Assembly: GCF_028898945.1 (NCBI RefSeq)
Contig: NZ_CP118607.1
Location: 2,404,001-2,468,000, forward strand
Direction: 5' to 3'
Source: Pseudomonas sp. PSKL.D1
Lineage (GTDB): Bacteria; Pseudomonadota; Gammaproteobacteria; Pseudomonadales; Pseudomonadaceae
Length of the DNA: 64,000 bases
The notes below the pieces were generated by a model, which was not told where the DNA came from, ran no database searches, and saw only the letters and a program-made list of their open reading frames with translations. Of the stretch, positions 9,945-18,709 are shown one piece after another. Every line of letters starts with the position of its first letter. Positions within the stretch are counted from its first letter, which is position 1. Both the position numbers and the translations under genes were made by a program.

Positions 9945-10026
9945 CAGCAATTGCGCCCCTTTTTCGCGCGCCACTTCAGCCTCGCACTAATAAGGTGCTG
10001 ATTACGCTGGGGTTTTATCCGTTATC

Positions 10027-10043
10027 AGGCTAATCGTTAGCCT
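10027..10043. repeat. Perfect inverted repeat AGGCTAA-TCG-TTAGCCT
   Basis: Seven-bp arms with a 3-bp loop, 65 bp upstream of the chemoreceptor start and without a following T-run. It could be a regulator site rather than a terminator. The rest of 9945-10107 shows nothing else recognisable. Confidence 0.4.
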
Positions 10044-10107
10044 GCGTACGGGTTGGCGTATTAATTGCTGTCACTTTGCCATTCTGCTGTCGCGTATGGT
10101 GAAGATA

Positions 10108-12279
10108 ATGTCGCTTTCAAGTAGCTCTATGCAGTTATCCTCGGCCGAAAGGGGTTGGTTGCCTTGGTTTGGCAAAACCGGAAAGCTCACCTTGGGGTGG
10201 TCATGCCGCCTTAATCGGGGCACATACCCGGTGATTGAGCAAACCTTCGAAGCCATCGCCCAAACCCGCATGCGGTTACTGCAGAGTTGGGCCCGTGAGC
10301 AATGGGAGCACTTGGCGGAGCTGGCAGAGCAACTGGCGCCGATCGGCAGTGGCATGGACAACCAGCGTTTGCTCGACAAGTTGGCCCAGGCAGCGGACTT
10401 TTCCGAGCTGTTTGTCGTCGATACGCCCGGGCAGGTTGTTGCCTCGACCTGGGCACCGCGCGCCGGCCAGCCGACAGGGCAGGGTGAGGCCTTGGCGCGG
10501 GGGCTCAAGGCGCCGTTTCTTCATGGCCCTTACCGGGACGAGCTGACCTTGCAGATCGGCCCTTCGTCATCGCGCTTTCATGATGAAGTGACGCTGATGT
10601 TCTACCAGCCGCTCACGGCTGGCGGTAAACCCTGCGGCTGCCTGTGTGGTCGTGTGCCCAATGACGTGCTGGGCGATTTGATTCAGCGTGAGGCCGGGCA
10701 TATCTATGCCGAGTCTGGCGACAACTACCTGTTCATGGTGCAGTCCCGCTTCGATCCTGGTATTCAACCCGGCACGGCCTTGTCCCGTTCGCGGTTTGAA
10801 GATGCAACCTTCACCCACGGCGACAACTTGAAAAGCGGCGTGCGAACGCCCTGGACCACCGTGCAAGTCCGCCGCCACACGGAACTGGAGCTGCGCTTTA
10901 CCGACCCGGCCACCCAAGAGCTGCACCCGGGCGTGCGTGAAACCATCCGCCAGGGTGCCAATCTGTTCGTCACTTACCCCGGCTATTCCGACTACCGCCA
11001 TGTGCCGGTGGTGGGCAAGGGCGTCACCTTCCAGATGCCCGGGTCACCCGACCGCTGGGGCATGATGTGTGAAGCCGACCTGGAAGAGGTGTACCGCAGG
11101 CGCTCACTCAGCCATGCCCTGATGAAACCCTACGCGGCAACACTGGCCGGAGTGTTCGGTTGCAACTACCTGGTGCAGCATTACGCCGGGCTGCCACAGG
11201 CGTTGAACGATGCCGTGCTGGCGCTGGGCATGGTCGCTGCCACCTTGCTGTTCAGTGTGCTGGGCCCTCGGCGCCTGGCCGGCCGCATCGATGGCATGAC
11301 CCAAGTGTTGCGCACCATCGCCGAGGGCGAAGGCAACCTGCGCCAGCGCCTCGACACCTCTACGCTGGCCAACGACGAGACGGGCGAAATGGCCCGCTGG
11401 ATCAACAGCTTCATCGACCGTCTGGACACGGTGGTGGGGCAGGTGGTCAACGCCAGTCGCACGGTCGGGGCCACCAACCAGATGATGCTGGGGCGTAGCC
11501 AGGAGGCCAGCGTCAGCTCCGCCGAGGTGGCCGATGCGGTGCACCAGATGATGGTCATCGTCGAGGACCAGATGGGTGAACTGCAGCAGGCCTCGGTCAG
11601 CGCCGAGCAGATGAAGCAGGCCATGGATGAAGTGGTCAGCCGCGCACGTGAGCAATTCCTGGCGGTGCAAGCCGGTACCCAGTCGATTCGTGATGTGGTG
11701 GCACGGTCCGCGTCCAGCGTACAGCTGCTGGACAGCCGGATGGCGCAGATCGGCAACATCACCGGGCTGATCAGCGACATCACCAGTCAGACCAACCTGC
11801 TGGCCCTGAATGCCGCCATCGAAGCGGCCCGCGCCGGCGAGCATGGCCGTGGCTTCGCGGTGGTGGCCGATGAGGTGCGTGGCCTGGCCGCGCGCACCTC
11901 GCGCGCCGCCGATGACATCCGGCATATGGTCGAAGGCCTGCAGGGTGAAACCCGCCAGGCCGTGAATTTCATGGAGCAGGGCGTGAAGAACGTCGACAAC
12001 AGCCTGCGCCTGGCCGAAGACGCATCGTCGGAGAACGTGCAGTTGCATCAGGCGGTGGAAAGCATGTTCACCATCATCCAGCAACTCAACCAGCGCAGCC
12101 TCGCCTATGGCAAGACCATCGAGCAGGTCAACCAGTCCTCCAGCGACATGCGCCAGACTGCCGCCGTGTTGCAAAGCAGCGCGCAGCAGGTGCGCGCCAA
12201 TGCCGGCAAGTTGCAGAAGCTGGTGGGGCAGTTCGAGGTCAGCAGTGACCGGGCAGCTGCGGCGCCGTTACCGGCTTAG
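10108..12279 (+). CDS. Methyl-accepting chemotaxis protein
   Basis: 723 residues. A large N-terminal domain (about 1-340) resembles cache-type ligand modules but has no obvious N-terminal membrane helix. A hydrophobic stretch follows at about 345-395 (one or two helices), then a HAMP-like segment ([20 protein letters not shown]) and a long coiled-coil signalling domain with the conserved tip [20 protein letters not shown]. By family it binds CheW/CheA and signals to the flagellar motor. Start 10108 is preferred because GGTGAAG lies 4-10 bp upstream; ATG 10096 is an in-frame alternative. The ligand is unknown. The 3' end overlaps the convergent dehydrogenase gene by 12 bp. Confidence 0.92.
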   Translation: MSLSSSSMQLSSAERGWLPWFGKTGKLTLGWSCRLNRGTYPVIEQTFEAIAQTRMRLLQSWAREQWEHLAELAEQLAPIGSGMDNQRLLDKLAQAADFSELFVVDTPGQVVASTWAPRAGQPTGQGEALARGLKAPFLHGPYRDELTLQIGPSSSRFHDEVTLMFYQPLTAGGKPCGCLCGRVPNDVLGDLIQREAGHIYAESGDNYLFMVQSRFDPGIQPGTALSRSRFEDATFTHGDNLKSGVRTPWTTVQVRRHTELELRFTDPATQELHPGVRETIRQGANLFVTYPGYSDYRHVPVVGKGVTFQMPGSPDRWGMMCEADLEEVYRRRSLSHALMKPYAATLAGVFGCNYLVQHYAGLPQALNDAVLALGMVAATLLFSVLGPRRLAGRIDGMTQVLRTIAEGEGNLRQRLDTSTLANDETGEMARWINSFIDRLDTVVGQVVNASRTVGATNQMMLGRSQEASVSSAEVADAVHQMMVIVEDQMGELQQASVSAEQMKQAMDEVVSRAREQFLAVQAGTQSIRDVVARSASSVQLLDSRMAQIGNITGLISDITSQTNLLALNAAIEAARAGEHGRGFAVVADEVRGLAARTSRAADDIRHMVEGLQGETRQAVNFMEQGVKNVDNSLRLAEDASSENVQLHQAVESMFTIIQQLNQRSLAYGKTIEQVNQSSSDMRQTAAVLQSSAQQVRANAGKLQKLVGQFEVSSDRAAAAPLPA

Positions 12280-13239
12280 CGCCTGCGGGTTCGCGACCTG
12301 TTGCGGCTGGCCGTCGAAAAACGCCACCACGTTCACGAACGCGTCGCCAAAGTACAGCTCGTAGCCGTTTTTCTCCACGTAGCCCAAGTGCGGGGTGCAC
12401 AGCACGCGCGGGTGCTGCAGCAGGGGGTGGGCAGGGTCCAGCACGGGCTCCTGCTCGTACACATCCACTGCTGCAAACCCGGGCCGCCCCGCATCCAGCG
12501 CTTGGAGCAAGGCGCCCGGTGCAATCAGTTCGGCGCGGCTGACATTCACCAGCAGGGCGTCGGTTTTCATGCGGCTCAGGTCTTCGAAGGTGACGATGTG
12601 GCGCGTGCTGTCGGCCAGGCGCAAGTTCAGGGTGATGATATCGGCCTCGGCAAAAAACGCCTCTTTAGATGCGGCCGCACGATGGCCGTCAGCCTCGGCG
12701 GCGGCGCGGCTGGCTTCGCTGCCCCACACCAGTACCGGCATGTCGAAGGCCCGGGCATAGCGCGCCAGGCGTTGGCCGATCTTGCCGTAGCCCCAGATAC
12801 CCAGTGCCTGGCCCGCAACGGCGTGGCCCAGGTTGACCTGCCACTGGCCTTGCCTGAAGGCATCGATGGCGGGCACCAGTTGCCGGCGGGCGTTGAGTAT
12901 CAGCGCCCAGGCAAGCTCGGCAGGTGCTACCGGTGAGCCACGGCCCTCGGTGACCACCACCCCCCGTTCGGTACACGCCTGCAGGTCAAGGTGCGACGAC
13001 ACCTTGCCGGTCTGGCTGATCAGTTTGAGATTGGGCAGGCGGTCCAGCAGGGCAGCGTCGACACGGGTGCGCTCGCGGGTGAGCACCAGGGCATCGGCGT
13101 CGGCGAAGCGCGAGGCCAGGGTGTCGAGCGATGCCGGTTGTGGGTCATGGAACACAGTGACCTGGTGGTTGGCCAGCGTCGAGAAGCAGTCGAGCGTTTT
13201 CACGACGTGCTGGTAATCGTCGGGGATGACAATGCGCAT
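12268..13239 (-). CDS. D-isomer-specific 2-hydroxyacid dehydrogenase family protein
   Basis: 323 residues. The N-terminal half is a catalytic-domain segment; the central Rossmann domain carries [16 protein letters not shown]. The catalytic residues of the family are visible: Arg in NVSRAELI, Glu in YEQEPVLD and His in CTPHLGY. Start 13239 begins at MRIVIPDD, the family-like N-terminus, though no strong ribosome site precedes it. It is probably a cytoplasmic NAD(P)-dependent reductase of a 2-oxoacid or similar compound. The substrate is unassigned. Confidence 0.92.
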   Translation of the reverse strand: MRIVIPDDYQHVVKTLDCFSTLANHQVTVFHDPQPASLDTLASRFADADALVLTRERTRVDAALLDRLPNLKLISQTGKVSSHLDLQACTERGVVVTEGRGSPVAPAELAWALILNARRQLVPAIDAFRQGQWQVNLGHAVAGQALGIWGYGKIGQRLARYARAFDMPVLVWGSEASRAAAEADGHRAAASKEAFFAEADIITLNLRLADSTRHIVTFEDLSRMKTDALLVNVSRAELIAPGALLQALDAGRPGFAAVDVYEQEPVLDPAHPLLQHPRVLCTPHLGYVEKNGYELYFGDAFVNVVAFFDGQPQQVANPQALSR

Positions 13240-13288
13240 GGGAAGGTCCGGGCGATTAAGGTGGCAGCCCAGACGATAACCCAAACCA

Positions 13289-13300
13289 CCCCATATGGGG
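13289..13300. repeat. 12-bp palindrome CCCCATATGGGG in a divergent intergenic region
   Basis: A perfect palindrome between the dehydrogenase (start 13239, minus) and the membrane protein gene (start 13387, plus), placed where an operator could act on both. No known regulator was recognised. Confidence 0.4.
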
Positions 13301-13386
13301 GCGGCTGTACTCAAGCATTTTCAGCACAAACTGCTTACACTCGCGGCAGGTTGCCAGACCACAGAAAACCCTGGAAAGCGAGTTCC

Positions 13387-14160
13387 ATGACTGCCTTTTA
13401 CCTGAAGTTTCTCATCACCCCCACACTCATGCTGGCCATTTCCCTGGCTGCGCGGCGCTGGGGTACCCAGATCGGCGGTTTGCTGTCCGGGCTGCCGGTG
13501 ACCTCCGCGCTGGTCATGCTGTTTCTCAGCCTCGAACAAGGGCCGGGCTTTGCCCTCAAGGCCGTCCCTGGTGCGCTGGCGGGGTTGGCTGCCGTGCAGG
13601 CCACCTACCTGTTCTATTTCCTTGTCACCCGACGCGTTGGCGCCTTTGCCGGCTGCCTTGCTTCGCTTGCCGTTTATGGCGCCGTTGCTGCGCTGATGAG
13701 CCACCTGCACTGGATTGCGCTATCGGTTGTCGTGACCTTGGGCCTGCTGACGCTGATCATCGTGGCAAGCGGTAAAGAGCCCAAGCCTGCCACCACGGGT
13801 GTGGTGCCGCTGCCGCGCTGGGTGATCCCGATGCGCATGCTCACGGCCACCTTGTTGCTGGTGGCGATCACCGCCAGTGCCGAATGGTTGGGTCCGGTAG
13901 CGAGCGGGTTGCTGGCGCCGATCCCGGTCATTGCCTGGCCGTTGGCGGTATTTGCCCATGTGCAGGGCGGGCGCCATGAGCTGGCGGCGATTGTGCGCGG
14001 CAATGCCATTGGCGCGGTGGGCGTGCTGGGCTTTTACCTGCTGCTGCATGCTTCGATCGAACAGTGGGGCACGGCGCTGTCGGTGGCGGCTTCCGTGGTG
14101 TTGGCGGTGGTTGCCACCTTCATGCTGGCCAAGGTGCTGGATACCCGCAAGCGCGGCTGA
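13387..14160 (+). CDS. Conserved integral membrane protein, about eight TM segments
   Basis: 257 residues, almost entirely hydrophobic, with two similar halves: each begins with helices around a Gly/Pro-rich stretch (LLSGLPVTSALVM and GLLAPIPVIAWPLA). This hints at an internal duplication as in small transporters. The protein starts at the ATG at 13387, which lies just upstream of the first TM segment. The function is not recognised; it looks like an uncharacterised Pseudomonas inner-membrane family. It stands alone, with the copper-RiPP operon starting 185 bp downstream. Confidence 0.85.
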   Translation: MTAFYLKFLITPTLMLAISLAARRWGTQIGGLLSGLPVTSALVMLFLSLEQGPGFALKAVPGALAGLAAVQATYLFYFLVTRRVGAFAGCLASLAVYGAVAALMSHLHWIALSVVVTLGLLTLIIVASGKEPKPATTGVVPLPRWVIPMRMLTATLLLVAITASAEWLGPVASGLLAPIPVIAWPLAVFAHVQGGRHELAAIVRGNAIGAVGVLGFYLLLHASIEQWGTALSVAASVVLAVVATFMLAKVLDTRKRG

Positions 14161-14164
14161 CGTG

Positions 14165-14241
14165 TGTATCACTCTGTATCAGGGGGCGTACACACGCCTT
14201 TTGCTTACAAACTCCATTCCCTCCGGATACGCCCCGGATAC
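14165..14241 (+). promoter_or_regulatory. Repeated GTATC/GATAC elements upstream of the copper-RiPP precursor
   Basis: TGTATCA occurs at 14165-14171 and 14175-14181 (10 bp apart), and CCGGATAC at 14223-14230 and 14234-14241 (11 bp apart), in the opposite orientation. Helically phased copies suggest a regulator or ECF-sigma site controlling the operon that starts at 14345. Between them is a small hairpin (GGCGT-ACAC-ACGCC, then TTTT) that could end the upstream transcript. The function is inferred from spacing alone. Confidence 0.35.
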
Positions 14242-14344
14242 ATGCCTGGGGCCAAATGGGCCAACCCGAACGAACAGCCAGACGGCCTGTTGTTCTGGCC
14301 CATAAGCCCAAGCGGCATGACCGCACCTTTACCGGAGAATCACC

Positions 14345-14857
14345 ATGACCCAGTTCCCCAGCAAAACCCGCCTCGGCCTGCTCGGCCTCGCGCTGGTCGG
14401 TGGCATCAACCTGACGACCTCGGCCTTTGCCGTTGAAGCGCTGCCCCAGGGCTACCAGCTCGCTGCCGCCGAAAAGGCCGGGGAGGGCAAGTGTGGTGAA
14501 GGCAAATGTGGCGCCAGTGGTGCCAAGGCCAAAGCTACCCAGGCCGAAGGCAAGTGTGGCGAGGGCAAGTGCGGTGCCAGCGCAAAAGCGGGCCAGGCCG
14601 AGGGCAAATGCGGTGAAGGCAAGTGTGGCGATGCCTCGTTTGCCCGCACCGACGCCGACCATGACGGGCGCGTTTCGCGTGCTGAGCTGCTGGCCGTGGC
14701 CCCGGGCGCCAACGCCGAGTTCGATGCCATCGATGCCAACCACGACGGCTACCTGTCCGAAGCCGAGGTGTACCAATTCCGCAAAAACCAGTTCGACAGC
14801 AACGGCAAGCCATTCCCCACCGACCTGTACAGCAAGCTGAGCCAGGCCCGGAACTAA
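14345..14857 (+). CDS. hvfA: HvfA/bufferin-type copper-binding RiPP precursor with EGKCG repeats fused to an EF-hand pair
   Basis: 170 residues. A Sec signal peptide probably ends at SAFA (residue 29). Six EGKCG pentapeptides follow in three tandem doublets (Cys50/55, 71/76, 89/94), separated by Ala/Lys/Gln linkers. Two canonical EF-hand loops come next: Asp103-Asp105-Asp107-Gly108-Glu114 and Asp130-Asn132-Asp134-Gly135-Glu141. EGKCG cysteines in HvfA of Haemophilus are known to be converted by HvfB/HvfC into copper-binding oxazolone/thioamide groups. The next two genes here are the matching modification enzymes, so the same chemistry is inferred. The start has GGAG upstream. The Ca-binding half is the unusual part. 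Confidence 0.88.
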   Translation: MTQFPSKTRLGLLGLALVGGINLTTSAFAVEALPQGYQLAAAEKAGEGKCGEGKCGASGAKAKATQAEGKCGEGKCGASAKAGQAEGKCGEGKCGDASFARTDADHDGRVSRAELLAVAPGANAEFDAIDANHDGYLSEAEVYQFRKNQFDSNGKPFPTDLYSKLSQARN

Positions 14858-14866
14858 GCCCCGTAC

Positions 14867-14888
14867 GCGCCCACCTTGCGGTGGGCGC
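14867..14888 (+). terminator. Hairpin between RiPP precursor and its maturase (attenuator-like)
   Basis: A perfect 9-bp stem, GCGCCCACC-TTGC-GGTGGGCGC, followed by TTT. The short T-run suggests partial termination or an mRNA-stabilising 3' end. Either would yield more precursor than enzyme from one promoter. Confidence 0.65.
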
Positions 14889-14909
14889 TTTGCTGGAAGG
14901 AGAACACCC

Positions 14910-15755
14910 GTGAACACTTCTGTTCCCCTGCATGGCGCTGGCCTTGGTCTGCGGCGCGCGATGCTGCCCGATTTGCTGACCATGGCGCCCACGGCCGTGG
15001 ACTTTCTGGAGTGTGCCCCGGACAACTGGATCGGCGTGGGTGGCTCCTACGGCGAAGGCCTGGCCGCACTCGCCGAGCGCTTCCCGCTGGCCTGCCATGG
15101 CCTGTCGCTTTCGCTGGGTGGGCCCAAGGCGCTGGATCACGCGTTCCTGCGCCAGATCCGCGCCTTTCTGGACCGCTTCAACGTGCCGCTGTTCAGCGAA
15201 CACCTGAGTTACTGCGGCGATGATGGCCACCTGTACGACCTGATTCCCATGCCCTTCACCGACGAGGCCGTGCGCCACGTCGCCCGGCGCATCGGCGAAG
15301 TGCAGCACGCCCTGGGCCGGCGTATTGCCGTGGAGAACATTTCCTACTACGCCGCGCCCTATCAGGCGATGAGCGAAATCGACTTTCTGCAGGCCGTGCT
15401 GGACGAGGCCGACTGCGACCTGCTGCTGGACATCAACAACATCGTGGTCAATGCCTGCAACCACCGTTACGACGCGGAGGACTTCCTCGCCAGGGTGCCG
15501 GCGAAGCGTGTGGTGTGCCTGCACGTTGCGGGGCATTACGACGAGGCCCCGGACCTGAAGATCGACACCCATGGCGCCAGCGTCAAGGCGGACGTATGGA
15601 GCCTGCTGGCCAGCGCCTACCAGCATCTGGGGCCGGTGCCGACCCTGCTGGAGCGAGACTTCAACCTGCCGCCACTGGGCGAATTGCTGGCTGAGGTCGA
15701 CTACATCCGCACCCTGCAGAACACCGGGCAGGGCAGGGCGGTGCGCCATGGCTGA
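14910..15755 (+). CDS. hvfB: MNIO-family (DUF692) multinuclear iron oxygenase, RiPP maturase
   Basis: 281 residues of DUF692 TIM-barrel type. Likely metal ligands are visible along the chain: His in [10 protein letters not shown], Glu in LFSEHLSY, Glu in AVENISYY, Asp/Asn in LLDINN, the two His in CLHVAGHYD, Asp and His in KIDTHG and Glu in LLERDFN. By family knowledge these enzymes hold two or three irons and oxidise precursor cysteines. Start is GTG at 14910 with GGAAGGAG about 7 bp upstream. The stop overlaps the next gene by 8 bp. It acts in the cytoplasm on the preceding precursor. Confidence 0.93.
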   Translation: MNTSVPLHGAGLGLRRAMLPDLLTMAPTAVDFLECAPDNWIGVGGSYGEGLAALAERFPLACHGLSLSLGGPKALDHAFLRQIRAFLDRFNVPLFSEHLSYCGDDGHLYDLIPMPFTDEAVRHVARRIGEVQHALGRRIAVENISYYAAPYQAMSEIDFLQAVLDEADCDLLLDINNIVVNACNHRYDAEDFLARVPAKRVVCLHVAGHYDEAPDLKIDTHGASVKADVWSLLASAYQHLGPVPTLLERDFNLPPLGELLAEVDYIRTLQNTGQGRAVRHG

Positions 15756-16488
15756 CACCTTGCTGGAACAGCAACTGACCATGGCCCGCCATATCCGCGC
15801 CCCGCAAACCCACCAACCGCCCCCCGGCATCGAGGCACGGCGGCTGGCGGTGTACCGGCAGCTGTTTTTCGGCAACATGCAGTCGCTGCTGGCCGGGAGT
15901 TTTCCGGTGTTGCACGCCTGCCTGAGCGCGGGTGAGTGGCACGCATTGACGGAGCATTTCTATGCCCATCATCGTTGCCAGACCCCGCTGTTTACCGAGG
16001 TGGCTGGCGAGTGGGTCGAATACCTGAGCGGCCGGGAAGACTTGCCCGGCTGGATGGCCGAACTGGCCCATTACGAGTGGGTGGAAACGGTGTTGCTGCT
16101 CAGTGACCAGACGCTGCCGCCGCAAGGGCCTGAGGGCGACTTGCTGGCGGATGAACTGAGGCTGTCTGGCCTGGCCATGCCGTTGGCCTATGCCTGGCCG
16201 GTCAGCCATATTGGCCCGGGTAACGTGCCTGCTCACGCCTCGGGCGAGCCAACGCTGTTGCTGGCGTATCGGGGGGCTGACCTGAAAGTGCATTTTTCAC
16301 GGTTGGCGCCGTTGGCGTATGCGTTGCTGGTGTCGTTGCAGCAGCAAGGGCTCAGTGGGCGAGAGCACCTTGAGGCATTGGCAGAACGGATGGGTATCGA
16401 GTACGGCCAGCTCGGGCGCGACGCACTGGCCATGCTGGAAGGCTTGCACGCTCAGGGTCTCATCACGGTAAACAGGGCGTGTGATTAA
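15748..16488 (+). CDS. hvfC: DUF2063-type partner protein of the MNIO maturase
   Basis: 246 residues. The N-terminal DUF2063 domain (about 1-95) has the typical segment [21 protein letters not shown], and a C-terminal winged-helix-like domain is rich in Leu. In known HvfB/HvfC or BufB/BufC pairs this protein binds the precursor and the maturase. It overlaps the maturase gene by 8 bp and ends 4 bp into the convergent GNAT gene. No DoxX-like gene, which sometimes completes such operons, is present. Confidence 0.9.
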   Translation: MADTLLEQQLTMARHIRAPQTHQPPPGIEARRLAVYRQLFFGNMQSLLAGSFPVLHACLSAGEWHALTEHFYAHHRCQTPLFTEVAGEWVEYLSGREDLPGWMAELAHYEWVETVLLLSDQTLPPQGPEGDLLADELRLSGLAMPLAYAWPVSHIGPGNVPAHASGEPTLLLAYRGADLKVHFSRLAPLAYALLVSLQQQGLSGREHLEALAERMGIEYGQLGRDALAMLEGLHAQGLITVNRACD

Positions 16489-16964
16489 CCTTCGGCAAAT
16501 TTCCGCAGCTTGTCCCCGTCCAATCGATAGCGCACCCACTCATCCTGCGGCTCGGCCCCCAGCGACTTGTAAAACCCGATCGCCGGCTCGTTCCAGTCCA
16601 GCACGCTCCACTCAAGCCGCCCGCAGCCGTTGGCCACCGCCTCGCGGGCAATGTGGCGCAGCAGGTCACGGCCCGCGCCGCCACCGCGTTGCTCGGGGGT
16701 GATGTACAGGTCTTCGAGGTAAATGCCGTTACGCCCCAGCCAGGTGGAATAGCTGTAGAAATACACGGCAAACCCGATCGCCCGGCCATCGCGTTCGCAG
16801 ATCAGGCTGTGCACGGTGCTGCCCTCGTCGAACAGGCTGTGTTCGATATCGGCGACGGTGGCAACGACCTCGTGGCGGGCGCGCTCATACTCGGCCAGTT
16901 CGGTGATGAAGGCAAGGATCTGCGTGGCGTCGCTGCGTACGGCAGGGCGAAGGGTGAGGCTCAT
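16485..16964 (-). CDS. GNAT-family N-acetyltransferase, diamine/spermidine acetyltransferase-like
   Basis: 159 residues. The acetyl-CoA motif is in PEQRGGGAGRDLLRHIAREA, preceded by YLEDLYITPE. The tail contains SVLDWNEPAIGFYKSLGA, which strongly resembles the SSAT-like subgroup of GNATs. Start 16964 is chosen for its upstream GGAAG; a longer frame to 17000 lacks one. The substrate is uncertain, perhaps a polyamine or small amine. Confidence 0.9.
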   Translation of the reverse strand: MSLTLRPAVRSDATQILAFITELAEYERARHEVVATVADIEHSLFDEGSTVHSLICERDGRAIGFAVYFYSYSTWLGRNGIYLEDLYITPEQRGGGAGRDLLRHIAREAVANGCGRLEWSVLDWNEPAIGFYKSLGAEPQDEWVRYRLDGDKLRKFAEG

Positions 16965-17093
16965 GGTGGGCTTCCTTTTCGACTGAATCGGTACAGTCAT
17001 GTGTATCTGAATAATATTTTATAACTGTACCGGTCGCTGATTCGGCGACTCCGCTAGTGTGACAAATCTGATATCCCTCTTGGAATGCCTGCC

Positions 17094-17711
17094 ATGCTTG
17101 CCTCTGCCGACCTGCTGATGGCCTTTGTGCTGTTCGCTTTCGTTTCCTCCATCACACCCGGGCCCAACAACACCATGTTGCTGGCGTCGGGCGTGAACTT
17201 TGGTGTGCGTCGCTCAATCCCTCATGCGTTGGGCATCAGCATTGGCTTCATGGTCCTTGTACTGGCTGTCGGCCTGGGCCTGGGCGAGGTATTCAAGGCC
17301 TGGCCGGTGATGTACACGGTGCTGCGTTACGTGGGTGCTGCCTATTTGCTGTACCTCGCCTGGAAGATCGCCACTTCCGGGCCGATGAGCGCCGACTCGC
17401 CCAATGCACGCAAGCCCATGGGCTTCTGGGGCGCGGCAGCGTTTCAATGGGTCAACCCCAAGGCGTGGGTCATGGCGGTGGGGGCGATCACCACGTATAC
17501 GCCGGCCCAGGGCTATGTGATGAACGTGATCGTGATCGCCGCGCTGTTCGCACTCGTCAACCTGCCCAGTGTCGGGGTGTGGGTGATGTTTGGCAGTGCA
17601 CTGCGCAGGTGGCTGCAAAACCCACGCTGGCTGATGCTGTTCAATGTCCTGATGGCCCTGCTGCTGGTGATTTCGCTTTATCCGCTGCTGTTTGTAGAAT
17701 CGACCTACTGA
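17094..17711 (+). CDS. LysE/RhtB-family amino-acid exporter
   Basis: 205 residues with about six TM segments. The family signature near the N-terminus is SSITPGPNNTMLLASGVNFG; a second motif is FQWVNPKAWVMAVGAI. Start 17094 (MLASADLL) is preferred to the ATG at 17085, which has its Shine-Dalgarno too close. By family it exports amino acids or similar compounds across the inner membrane. The next gene starts 25 bp downstream, so they may be co-transcribed. Confidence 0.92.
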   Translation: MLASADLLMAFVLFAFVSSITPGPNNTMLLASGVNFGVRRSIPHALGISIGFMVLVLAVGLGLGEVFKAWPVMYTVLRYVGAAYLLYLAWKIATSGPMSADSPNARKPMGFWGAAAFQWVNPKAWVMAVGAITTYTPAQGYVMNVIVIAALFALVNLPSVGVWVMFGSALRRWLQNPRWLMLFNVLMALLLVISLYPLLFVESTY

Positions 17712-17736
17712 TTAAACCGTCGAGTACAGCAAAGCG

Positions 17737-18609
17737 ATGCAGTTGATACCCTGGTCCTACGATTGCTCAGACGGCTTCACCCTGCGTGGCTGGCGCTCAC
17801 CGCCCAGTGGCAAGCCGCTGCTGCATTTTTTGCATGGCAACGGTTTCTGCTGCCTGGCCTACCAGCCATTGCTGATGGAACTGAGCGAACACTTCGACCT
17901 GTGGTTGTGCGATGTGCAGGGCCATGGTGACAGCGACCACGGCGGCGTGTTCCGGGGGTGGAACCGCACCGCGGCGCTGGCCGTGGAGGCGTTCGAAGCG
18001 GGGCGGGGCGAGTATGGCGAGGTGCCGCGTTACGCGGTGGGGCACAGCTTTGGTGGGGTGCTCACCGGGCTGATCCTCGCCGCAAAGCCGGCACTGTTCC
18101 AGCGCGCCGTACTGCTCGACCCGGTGTTGTTCAGCCGGCGCATGATCGTTGCCATGGGCATTGCCGCTCGTCTCGGTTTGCACCGCCGTCACGCATTGGC
18201 CCGCAAGGCCGCGGGCCGTCGCAGCCTGTGGCCTGATCGCGAGGCGGCATTGGCTTCGCTGCAGGGCAGAGGCATCTTCAAGGGCTGGGCTGATGAGGCG
18301 CTGCAGGCCTACGTAGCGCATGCCATAGGCGACTGCGACGAAGGTGTTGTACTCAAGTGCCGGCCCAGCCGCGAGGTGGAGATTTTCAGTTCGTTCCCCG
18401 AGCGTATGTGGTCCCGGTTGGCGGCGATTCAGTTGCCGACGCTTGTGCTTTTCGGTGAGCACACCTATCCCTTCGTGCCACGTTCGGCCCAGCGGTTGGC
18501 GGCACTGAATGCGCAGGTGACGGCCCGGCAAGTGCCGGGTGGCCATTGCTTCATGCAGGAAGCTCCAGCCCCGGCTGCCGAGCAAGTTGTAGCGTTTCTT
18601 CAAGGCTGA
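17737..18609 (+). CDS. Alpha/beta hydrolase
   Basis: 290 residues. The oxyanion-hole loop is HGNG (33-36), the nucleophile is Ser104 in GHSFGG, and the catalytic His is in PGGHCFMQEA near the C-terminus. The acid is probably in FGEHTYPFVP. It is a soluble esterase/lipase-like enzyme without a signal peptide. The substrate is unknown. It lies 25 bp after the LysE gene. Confidence 0.9.
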   Translation: MQLIPWSYDCSDGFTLRGWRSPPSGKPLLHFLHGNGFCCLAYQPLLMELSEHFDLWLCDVQGHGDSDHGGVFRGWNRTAALAVEAFEAGRGEYGEVPRYAVGHSFGGVLTGLILAAKPALFQRAVLLDPVLFSRRMIVAMGIAARLGLHRRHALARKAAGRRSLWPDREAALASLQGRGIFKGWADEALQAYVAHAIGDCDEGVVLKCRPSREVEIFSSFPERMWSRLAAIQLPTLVLFGEHTYPFVPRSAQRLAALNAQVTARQVPGGHCFMQEAPAPAAEQVVAFLQG

Positions 18610-18615
18610 TCTACT

Positions 18616-18668
18616 GTCCTGCTGGCAGGACGATCAATGCCATTTCAGCTGGCTACCGGCTGATTGAT
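18616..18668. repeat. Nested inverted repeats between hydrolase and pirin genes
   Basis: GTCCTGC-TG-GCAGGAC at 18616-18631 is followed by GATCAAT (18632-18638) paired with ATTGATC (18662-18668). There is no T-run. It could be a regulator site or mRNA structure ahead of the pirin gene. Confidence 0.4.
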
Positions 18669-18709
18669 CTCATTGGTAAGGTGTACCCAGCCAAGAGAGG
18701 AGACTTCTC

